A stretch of 5,830 nucleotides of DNA from an uncultured Parabacteroides sp. Its GTDB lineage: Bacteria; Bacteroidota; Bacteroidia; Bacteroidales; Tannerellaceae. The DNA lies in the NCBI GenBank assembly GCA_900552415.1, contig USAD01000185.1, positions 1 to 5,830 of the forward strand, read 5' to 3'. Under the pieces are notes generated by a model. It had not been told where the DNA came from, ran no database searches, and saw nothing but the letters and a program-made list of their open reading frames with translations. Positions 1-5,830 of the stretch are shown here, piece by piece (position 1 is the stretch's first letter; each line of letters starts with the position of its first letter). The position numbers and the translations under genes were made by a program.

Positions 1-165
1 GGCGGGATCATAATCCGTGACGGCGCTCAGGCTGACACTCAGACCCTTCGACCAAAGATACATGGCGATCTCGCGGGCATAACGGGCGGTTTTCCCCTTA
101 TGGCTATAATAGAGTACGACGGCTTTTTGTCCCCTCGTCTGCTTGGATTGGATAGTCATCTTCAT
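1..165 (-). CDS. Flavodoxin-like protein, N-terminal part (cut by window edge)
   Basis: Reading the minus strand from the ATG at 165 gives 55 codons open to the window edge. After a short polar leader, residues 16-21 (VVLYYS) form a hydrophobic beta strand that ends in S21-H-K-G-K-T26, an SxxGxT loop like the FMN-phosphate-binding loop of flavodoxins. An amphipathic helix (about 27-39) and a second strand (about 42-50) follow, in the flavodoxin-fold order. The family are small cytoplasmic FMN electron carriers or NAD(P)H quinone/flavin oxidoreductases; which one cannot be told from 55 residues. A second in-frame ATG lies at 159; I prefer 165 because GGAA stands just upstream. The gene is divergent from the LysR-type regulator at 283, and such regulators commonly control the divergent neighbour, so it is the likely target. 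A TATTTTTG box lies 26 bases upstream of the start. The family call is fairly sure; the substrate is unknown. Confidence 0.6.
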   Translation of the reverse strand, partial: MKMTIQSKQTRGQKAVVLYYSHKGKTARYAREIAMYLWSKGLSVSLSAVTDYDPA

Positions 166-190
166 TTCCTTTTTCGTCTTTCGTCAAAGG

Positions 191-198
191 CAAAAATA
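191..198 (-). promoter_or_regulatory. Putative -7 promoter box of the flavodoxin-like gene
   Basis: The minus strand reads TATTTTTG, an exact match to the Bacteroidota -7 consensus TAnnTTTG. It ends 26 bases before the ATG at 165, so the leader would be about 20 bases. I see no clear TTTG -33 box 19-21 bases further upstream, so this is a candidate only. Confidence 0.4.
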
Positions 199-209
199 GG
201 ACGAGCGAA

Positions 210-283
210 GATAAATCCATATATTCGCGAAAATCATTTTTTCGATAAGATCGATAGGCAAAAACGATAAGTAAAGATAAGTA
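210..283. promoter_or_regulatory. Repeat-rich divergent control region (possible LysR operator)
   Basis: The 117-base gap between the divergent flavodoxin-like and LysR genes contains dense short repeats. GATAA-type words occur at 210, 244, 253, 266 and 276. TCGATA is repeated 9 bases apart (242-247 and 251-256), and GATAAGTA 10 bases apart (266-273 and 276-283), the second copy running into the regulator's start codon. There is also a perfect inverted repeat, CGAAAA (228-233) and TTTTCG (239-244), around a 5-base loop. A TATATTCG box at 220-227 may be the regulator's own -7 element. LysR-type proteins usually bind imperfect dyads in just such divergent gaps and repress their own gene. Which repeat is the operator cannot be decided here. 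Confidence 0.35.
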
Positions 284-1203
284 TGGAACTGCGTCAACTG
301 AAATATTTCAAGGCGGCTTGCGAGCTGAGGAATTTCTCGGAAGCGGCCCGCTTGTTGCACATCTCGCAAAGCACGCTCTCGCAACAGGTCAAGCAACTGG
401 AAGACGAGCTCGACGTGCCGCTCTTCGACCGTGTGGGCAAGCGTGTCGTGCCCACCGAGGCCGGACTGGCCTTCCTTCCCTACGCCACCAAGGCGATCCA
501 CGACGCCGAGAACGGCAAGCAGATCATCCGCGACCTGAAAGGGATCGAGACGGGCGAGCTGCGGATCGGGGTGACCTACAGCATGAGCCCGCTGCTGATC
601 GCCGCGCTGGGGCGGTTCAGCCAGAATTATCCGAAGATAAGGATTGAGGTGATCTTCGCCACGTCCGAGGAGCTGCTCGAGCGGCTGGGCGGCAACGACC
701 TCGATTTCGTCCTCTCGTTCAAGCCGGAAGGAATGCCCGAACAGGCCGACGACAGCCACGAGCCTTTCGAGACGATGCCCTTGTTCACCTCGAGGCTCTA
801 TTTCGTCGTCCACCAGTCGCACCCGCTGGCGGCCTTGCCCTCCATCACGCTCGGGCGCCTCTCGCGGGTGCCGCTGATCCTGCCCGGCAAGGGATTCGCC
901 ACGCGCAAGAAGGTGGAGGAGCTGCGCCGCAAGCACCACCTCGAGCTGACGGTCAGCGTCGAGATGAACGACGTGCACACCATCCTTCATGCCCTCGCCG
1001 GCGGTCGCTGGGGCACGATCCTCACCAAGGCGGCCACCCACGGCGAGCCGAACCTGGTCCAGATCCCGATCCTTTACGCCGACAAGCTGGCCTCGCGCGG
1101 CTTCCTGTTCTGGCCGCGGGGCAGCTATCGCAAACGGTCGGCCCAGGCCTTCGCCGCGATCCTGCTCGAGATCGTGGGTGGCAACAGCCCTCAAGAGGCC
1201 TAG
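283..1203 (+). CDS. LysR-type transcriptional regulator
   Basis: This 306-residue protein has the usual length and layout of the LysR family. Residues 1-60 form the winged helix-turn-helix: the helix pair around A21-A-R-L-L-H-I-S-Q-S-T-L-S, then QQVKQLEDEL and LFDR, and the wing ending in PTEAG. A linker helix (about 62-88) leads to the periplasmic-binding-protein-like effector domain, which opens with GELRIGVTYS at 91-100 and includes the strand LYFVVHQSHPLA typical of the family. It should act as a cytoplasmic DNA-binding tetramer that responds to a small molecule; the effector cannot be inferred. The start is the first ATG in frame and sits inside a GATAAGTA repeat. It is divergent from the flavodoxin-like gene and convergent with the nitroreductase, with overlapping stop codons (CTAG, 1200-1203). 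The regulator of a small redox locus is a reasonable inference from context, not shown by the protein itself. Confidence 0.93.
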   Translation: MELRQLKYFKAACELRNFSEAARLLHISQSTLSQQVKQLEDELDVPLFDRVGKRVVPTEAGLAFLPYATKAIHDAENGKQIIRDLKGIETGELRIGVTYSMSPLLIAALGRFSQNYPKIRIEVIFATSEELLERLGGNDLDFVLSFKPEGMPEQADDSHEPFETMPLFTSRLYFVVHQSHPLAALPSITLGRLSRVPLILPGKGFATRKKVEELRRKHHLELTVSVEMNDVHTILHALAGGRWGTILTKAATHGEPNLVQIPILYADKLASRGFLFWPRGSYRKRSAQAFAAILLEIVGGNSPQEA

Positions 1204-1952
1204 AGCTTGCCCATGAAGCCCTGCTCGCGGAGCGTCCGCAGCAGCACCTCCGAGAAATGCTCGTTGTTCGCCTTCGTATAACGGATGTCGGTGAAGACCT
1301 GCGCCAGCGTCTTCTTGTTGTTCTCGCGGACGAACTGGCGGTTCACCTCGAGCGCCTCCTTGTCGGCATAGAGCGTGTCAATCGCCTCGGGCGTATAATC
1401 CGCGTAACGCTCCTCGTGAACGATGGCCGCCAGCGGCAGGCGCTCGGGCTGGTCGGGCAACGGCTCGGCCGGATAACCCACTGTCAGGGTGACGATCGGC
1501 ACCACCAACTTCGGCAGGCCCAGAATCCCGATGATCTGGTCGGCGTTGTAGGTCGTCGTGCCCAGGTAGCAGATGCCCAGTCCGGCCTCCTCGGCCGCGT
1601 CGCAGAAGTTCTGGGCGAACAGGCACGCGTCGATCGTCGCCGCCATGAAGGTCTGCAGGTTGTCGAAACCGGCCTCGGCCTCACGGCATTCCGCCCACTT
1701 GACGAAGCGGTTGGCGTCGGCGCAGACCGTCAGCACGACAGGCGCCGAGGTCACCATCGGCTGGTTAAAATGGGCGGGCGCCAGACGCTCCTTCATCGCC
1801 TGATCGCGCGTGACGACCACGCTGTACAACTGCATGTTACCCGTATTCGACGCCCGTGCGGCCACCTCGAGCAACTCATTCAACAACGACTCCGGAATGC
1901 TCTTCTCCTGATACTTCCGGATCGTCCTCCTCTCTTTCTTTATATTCCACAT
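1200..1952 (-). CDS. NfsA-like FMN-dependent nitroreductase / NAD(P)H oxidoreductase
   Basis: This is a 250-residue protein of the nitroreductase superfamily, matching the roughly 240-250 residue NfsA/FRP branch in length. FMN-contact regions can be seen in order: the basic RRTIRKY segment at 8-14, ASNTGNMQLYSVV at 34-46, the hydrophobic core helix at about 98-121, GLGICYLGT at 124-132, and the strand ending in VGYPAEPLP at 158-166. The C-terminal 60 or so residues are helical and charged, as in the NfsA branch where they embrace the partner subunit. Family members are homodimeric cytoplasmic flavoproteins that pass two electrons from NAD(P)H to nitroaromatics, quinones or flavins; the physiological substrate is unknown. 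The ATG at 1952 begins MWNIKKERR, close to the normal family start. It stands alone on the minus strand, divergent from the DUF362 gene with a 133-base gap, and its stop overlaps the LysR gene's stop. Confidence 0.9.
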   Translation of the reverse strand: MWNIKKERRTIRKYQEKSIPESLLNELLEVAARASNTGNMQLYSVVVTRDQAMKERLAPAHFNQPMVTSAPVVLTVCADANRFVKWAECREAEAGFDNLQTFMAATIDACLFAQNFCDAAEEAGLGICYLGTTTYNADQIIGILGLPKLVVPIVTLTVGYPAEPLPDQPERLPLAAIVHEERYADYTPEAIDTLYADKEALEVNRQFVRENNKKTLAQVFTDIRYTKANNEHFSEVLLRTLREQGFMGKL

Positions 1953-1981
1953 GATCTCTGCTGTTTTAATGTTATCTCACG

Positions 1982-1989
1982 CGAACTTA
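1982..1989 (-). promoter_or_regulatory. Putative -7 promoter box of the nitroreductase gene
   Basis: The minus strand reads TAAGTTCG, seven of the eight bases of the TAnnTTTG pattern counting the free positions. It ends 30 bases before the ATG at 1952. No clear -33 box is visible, so this is a weak candidate. Confidence 0.27.
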
Positions 1990-2034
1990 ATCGAAAATCC
2001 CTGGAACACGACGACGGAATCACTGAATTTATGC

Positions 2035-2042
2035 TAATTTCG
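2035..2042 (+). promoter_or_regulatory. Putative -7 promoter box of the DUF362-mnmE unit
   Basis: TAATTTCG lies 43 bases before the ATG at 2086 and is one base from TAnnTTTG. It sits back to back with the nitroreductase box in the same 133-base divergent gap. That gap also contains a TATATAC direct repeat (2055-2061 and 2071-2077) of unknown meaning. No convincing -33 element is visible. Confidence 0.28.
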
Positions 2043-2085
2043 CGCAGAATTACATATATACCAGTAGAACTATATACTAAGAGTT

Positions 2086-3208
2086 ATGGCAGCATCAAAA
2101 GTTTATTTCACCAATTTGCGCACGAACCCCAAGAGCAACCTGCTCGATAAGCTGGAGCGCCTCGTGCGCCGCGCCGGAATCACGAATATCGATTTCAAGG
2201 ACCAGTTCGTGGCGATCAAGATCCATTTCGGCGAGCCGGGCAACATGGCCTTTATCCGCCCCAACTACGCCGCTCGCCTGGCGACGCTGATCCGCGAGCT
2301 GGGTGGCAAGCCTTTCCTGACCGATTGTAACACGCTCTACTCCGGCCGTCGCTCGAACGCTGTCGACCACCTGCAGAGCGCCATGGAGAATGGCTTCAAC
2401 CCGATCTCGGCCAAGTGCGACGTGATCATCGCCGACGGCCTGAAGGGCACCGAGTGCCGCGAGATCGAGATCGACGGCGAGTATTGCAAGGCGCCGAAGA
2501 TCGGATCGGCCATCGCCGACGCGGACATCATCATCTCGATGAACCACTTCAAGGGCCACGAGCAGGCCGGCTTCGGCGGCGCGCTCAAGAACCTCGGCAT
2601 GGGCTGCGCGAGCGTCGCCGGCAAGATGGAGCTGCACGCCTCCTCGCAACCCAAAATCGACCGTGAGCATTGCCGCGGCTGCAACATCTGCGTCACCCAT
2701 TGCCGCCACCAGGCGATCCACCTCGACGGCGAGCGCAAGGCGGTGATCGACTACTCGAAATGCGTCGGCTGCGGCCAGTGCGTGGCGCTTTGCCAGTTCG
2801 AGGGCGCCGTCCTGGGCGAGTGGGACACCTCCGAGAACCTGAACTACAAGATCGCCGAATATACCGAGGCTGTCCTGAAAGACAAGCCCAACTTCCACGT
2901 CAGCTTCATCATGAACGTCTCGCCGGAGTGCGACTGCTGGAACCACAACGACGCCGCGATCATCCCCGACCTGGGCATGCTCGCCTCGTTCGATCCCGTC
3001 GCCCTCGATGAGGCCTGCGCCGACCTGGTCAACCAGGCCGCCCATCCTCGAGACCAACAACCGCCTGTCGGAGAAGCCGCACGAGGGTCATCTCGAGAAC
3101 TGCGACAAGTTCCACCTGATGCACCCCGACACCAACTGGCAAGCCGGCCTCGAGCATGCCGAGAAACGGGGCATCGGAACCCGCGCCTACGAGCTGATCA
3201 CGGTCTAA
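2086..3208 (+). CDS. DUF362 family protein with two 4Fe-4S motifs, frameshifted near its 3' end
   Basis: Residues 1-185 form a DUF362 domain, with the typical segments VAIKIHFGEPGN (42-53), the FLTDCNTLYSGRR stretch (77-89), NHFKGHEQAGFGGALKNLG (153-171) and the following helix. A bacterial ferredoxin-type insert follows: C196, C199, C202 and C206, then C226, C229, C232 and C236, each CxxCxxCxxxC, enough for two 4Fe-4S clusters. A CDCW motif (282-285) and FDPVALD (302-308) are also family features. The frame breaks after Q317. The 0 frame continues to a stop at 3226-3228 with an arginine- and proline-rich tail unlike the family. The +1 frame from 3041 gives PILETNNRLSEKPHEGH and ends ELITV at 3208, a normal ending. 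With one base removed the product is 373 residues. The role is thought to be electron transfer, but the reaction is unknown. mnmE follows 46 bases later on the same strand. Confidence 0.82.
3037..3040 (+). other. Apparent single-base insertion (frameshift site)
   Basis: The sequence GGCCGCCC follows the Q317 codon (3034-3036) of the DUF362 gene. Removing one C from the GCC run would give CAG GCG CCC ATC, restoring Q-A-P-I-L-E and the family-like C-terminus. The gene is otherwise fully open and uses host-type codons, so the change is either recent or a sequencing/assembly error. Confidence 0.7.
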
Positions 3209-3254
3209 ACCAGGTTATTCATATCTAAAAGCAGAACCAGATAAACTTCCGTTC

Positions 3255-4640
<1,386 letters not shown>

Positions 4641-4650
4641 TTGGTAATAA

Positions 4651-4714
4651 ACAAAGAAATAGCATCTATCATAAAACCGTTATAATATTATCTATTATAG
4701 CGGTTTTTCTTTGT
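4651..4714 (+). terminator. Strong hairpin terminator just inside the element, with an outer inverted repeat
   Basis: The stem 4673-4687 (AAAACCGTTATAATA) pairs with 4693-4707 (TATTATAGCGGTTTT) over 15 base pairs, with one G-T wobble, around the 5-base loop TTATC. It is followed by TTTCTTTG, a T-rich tail. It starts 33 bases after the mnmE stop, so it can end mnmE transcripts and, having A-runs on the other side, may work in both directions. A second perfect inverted repeat, ACAAAGAAA (4651-4659) with TTTCTTTGT (4706-4714), encloses it, so a larger cruciform-like structure is also possible. It lies on the element side of the junction. Confidence 0.75.
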
Positions 4715-4721
4715 CTGTAAA

Positions 4722-4760
4722 TTTATTGTTACTTCGTTTTATTATCCATTTGTTTATTGT
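4722..4760 (+). repeat. Direct repeat TTTATTGT (two copies)
   Basis: TTTATTGT occurs at 4722-4729 and 4753-4760, 31 bases apart (close to three helical turns), in the AT-rich region between the terminator and the GTACCAC repeats. It may be part of the recombinase-binding region of the att site, but chance is possible in sequence this AT-rich. Confidence 0.3.
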
Positions 4761-4767
4761 ATATTTG
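4760..4767 (+). promoter_or_regulatory. Putative -7 box of the winged-helix/integrase operon
   Basis: TATATTTG matches the Bacteroidota TAnnTTTG consensus exactly. It would start transcription near 4774, giving a leader of about 160 bases to the ATG at 4933. The first GTACCAC repeat overlaps its TTTG and the second covers the likely start point, so a protein bound to the repeats could block it. No good -33 box is seen. Confidence 0.35.
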
Positions 4768-4812
4768 TACCACTTATGTACCACGATGCAAAATGAGGAT
4801 TATTTGTACCAC
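4762..4812 (+). repeat. Three direct repeats with core GTACCAC
   Basis: TATTTGTACCAC occurs perfectly at 4762-4773 and 4801-4812. A related copy, CTTATGTACCAC, occupies 4773-4784, directly following the first in an 11-base tandem step. The array lies between the att site and the recombination genes. Candidates are arm-type sites for the integrase or operators for the element's regulator. Confidence 0.6.
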
Positions 4813-4837
4813 ATTTAAGCGTATTTAATCACCGTTT

Positions 4838-4908
4838 GCAACATAGCACATAAGATATAAAATCTCCATTTGCTACTTACTGCAACGTGTAGCAACGTAG
4901 AGCAACAT
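4838..4908 (+). repeat. Four GCAACRT direct repeats, three with exact 10-base spacing
   Basis: GCAACAT starts at 4838, GCAACGT at 4882, GCAACGT at 4892 and GCAACAT at 4902. The last three are phased by 10 bases, about one helical turn, so proteins bound there would sit on one face of the DNA. An inverted repeat, TTGCTAC (4870-4876) with GTAGCAA (4889-4895), overlaps the array. The array ends 24 bases before the start of the three-module winged-helix gene, fitting a Xis/RDF site or autoregulatory operator. Confidence 0.55.
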
Positions 4909-4932
4909 AAATAGGTGTGAAAAGATACGGAT

Positions 4933-5679
4933 ATGAAAGCGAAAGAACCGATAAAGAAAGTATGCGAGTTTTGCGGACGCGAGTTTGAAGCGTACACGCA
5001 AACAGCACGTTATTGCTCACATGAATGTAATTGTAAAGCATACCGAGCTATCAAACGCAAAGAGGTTATTTCCTTATCCGCTTCTATGGCATCCAAGACG
5101 AAACGGGAACGGGCAAAGGTGGACTTATCCAGACAGGATTATATTTCTATCTCCGAAGCTGCTACACTTATGGGAGTAAGCCGATGGACTATTTATCGCA
5201 ATGTAGTAAGAGGTATCATCCCGGCAAAGCGTCTATCGCAGCGCACGACTTTGATACGCAAAAAGGACATAGAAGCCTTGTTCGATGAGGTAGAACCTTA
5301 CGAAGTGCTGACAACCGGAGAACGCAAGCCCATTGATGAATGGTACACCATCGATGAGATTACGGAAAAATACGGTTTGCTCCGGCACCGGATAAGAAAG
5401 AATATCAATGCGGAGAACATACCTACCAAGAAAGCAGGTACACGGACATTGATAGCCAAAAGCAGGATGGATGCGTATTTCAGGAAACGAGGATTTGACG
5501 ACACCCTCTCCAACCTTGCAGATTGGATAACGACATCCGAAGTAATGGAAATCTACGGTATGACAGAGCAAGCTGTCAGGGTATTTGTTTCCCGGTACGC
5601 AATCCCGAAGAAGCGGCTTAATGGCAAGCTCTATTACAGTAAACAGCATATTGACAAACTTAAAAATAAGGAATCATGA
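4933..5679 (+). CDS. Zinc finger-like protein with three tandem excisionase/MerR-type winged-helix modules
   Basis: The 248-residue protein opens with a putative zinc-binding motif, C11-x2-C14-x13-C28-x3-C32. A basic linker rich in K and R (36-64) follows. Three similar modules come next. Module 1 (69-118) has DYISISEAATLMGVSRWTIY, then a wing and IRKKDIEALF. Module 2 (136-186) has EWYTIDEITEKYGL. Module 3 (198-245) has DWITTSEVMEIYGM, then LYYSKQHIDKLK. Each has the helix-turn-helix plus wing pattern of the excisionase (HTH_17) family. Module 1 is closest to the family and modules 2-3 are more diverged. It probably binds DNA as the element's excision factor or transcriptional regulator; the direct target is unknown, but the repeat arrays just upstream are obvious candidates. 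Codons are AT-rich, unlike the chromosomal genes to the left. The stop overlaps the start of the recombinase gene (ATGA, 5676-5679), implying translational coupling. The start at 4933 is the first sensible ATG. Confidence 0.8.
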   Translation: MKAKEPIKKVCEFCGREFEAYTQTARYCSHECNCKAYRAIKRKEVISLSASMASKTKRERAKVDLSRQDYISISEAATLMGVSRWTIYRNVVRGIIPAKRLSQRTTLIRKKDIEALFDEVEPYEVLTTGERKPIDEWYTIDEITEKYGLLRHRIRKNINAENIPTKKAGTRTLIAKSRMDAYFRKRGFDDTLSNLADWITTSEVMEIYGMTEQAVRVFVSRYAIPKKRLNGKLYYSKQHIDKLKNKES

Positions 5680-5830
5680 GGAAATCAAAGACAACGAAAG
5701 TAACGCTACGCTTCCGGATGCTCAACACCGGAAAGGAAACGCTTTACCTTGATTATTATCCCGGCATTCCGAACCCCAAGACAGGCGAAACGATGCGCCG
5801 GGAATATTTTGGGCATGTACGTTGTTCCCT
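5676..5830 (+). CDS. Tyrosine recombinase (integrase), N-terminal fragment, possibly frameshifted
   Basis: The frame from the ATG at 5676 gives VTLRFRMLNTGKETLYLDYY, then PGIPNPKTGETMRREYFG, and runs to the window edge (51 codons). This order, with strands leading into LYLDYYP...NPKTG...RREYLG, is the N-terminal arm-binding region of Bacteroides-type tyrosine recombinases; the catalytic domain with its R-H-R-Y residues lies outside the window. The gene overlaps the winged-helix gene by ATGA. It should catalyse integration and excision at the mnmE attachment site. After G46 the frame reads HVRCS, but dropping one G from GGG (5811-5813) gives GMYVVP, which fits the family better, so there may be a one-base insertion just before the edge. 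Confidence 0.75.
   Translation, partial: MRKSKTTKVTLRFRMLNTGKETLYLDYYPGIPNPKTGETMRREYFGHVRCS

Noticed and set aside
184..1194. Long open frame on the minus strand opposite the LysR gene
   Set aside because: It is the antisense shadow of a GC-rich gene, with low-complexity R/L/E/G-rich content and no recognisable domain. The LysR frame is a clear family member.
1257..2150. Long plus-strand open frame opposite the nitroreductase
   Set aside because: Composition is typical of an antisense reading of GC-rich codons, and it runs into the DUF362 gene. The nitroreductase on the other strand has full family motifs.
3030..3045. Programmed +1 ribosomal frameshift in the DUF362 gene
   Set aside because: I see no slow or rare codon, stop codon at the shift point, or stimulatory structure. 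A one-base insertion in a GC-rich run is simpler.
2095..3060. Minus-strand open frame opposite the DUF362 gene
   Set aside because: It is valine/alanine/leucine/aspartate-rich antisense sequence with no domain; the plus-strand frame has two perfect CxxCxxCxxxC motifs.
4762..4908. CRISPR array
   Set aside because: Repeat units are only about 7-12 bases with irregular or 10-base spacing and no spacers of proper length; they look like protein-binding sites.
4815..4997. Small minus-strand open frame (60 codons) across the repeat region
   Set aside because: It covers the repeats and the start of the winged-helix gene, has no recognisable motif and no promoter of its own.

Overview
The window looks like a GC-rich Bacteroidota (probably Bacteroidales) chromosome that runs rightward into the left end of an integrated mobile element. 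The evidence is the protein families, the absence of clear Shine-Dalgarno sequences, promoter-like TAnnTTTG/TAnnTTCG boxes, and a Bacteroides-type tyrosine recombinase start at the right edge. I cannot name the genus from the sequence.

Positions 1-4610 are host sequence, with codons mostly ending in G or C. In order they hold: the N-terminal part of a flavodoxin-like protein (minus strand, cut by the window edge); a divergently transcribed LysR-type regulator; an NfsA-like FMN nitroreductase (minus strand) whose stop codon overlaps the regulator's stop in a shared CTAG; a DUF362 protein with two 4Fe-4S motifs (plus strand) that carries an apparent one-base insertion near its 3' end; and mnmE, the tRNA-modifying GTPase. 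The first genes suggest a small flavin-redox locus, with the LysR protein the likely regulator of the divergent flavodoxin-like gene.

From about 4610 base composition changes abruptly to AT-rich. The last ten or so codons of mnmE already look foreign, yet they restore the conserved FCIGK C-terminus. I read this as the attL junction of an integrative element that inserts at the 3' end of mnmE and supplies a replacement gene end. The strategy is analogous to that of SGI1 in Enterobacteria.

The element side holds a strong hairpin terminator; a 220-base non-coding leader with two families of short direct repeats (three GTACCAC copies, four GCAACRT copies, three of them at exactly 10-base spacing); a 248-residue protein with an N-terminal zinc finger-like motif and three tandem excisionase/MerR-like winged-helix modules; and, overlapping it by ATGA, the start of a tyrosine recombinase. 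Together these look like the recombination and control module of the element. The most interesting idea is that the three-module protein is a covalently linked Xis-like or regulatory factor acting on the repeat arrays beside the att site. The recombinase start may also contain a one-base insertion near the window edge. Two possible insertions in short G/C runs raise the possibility of sequencing error.
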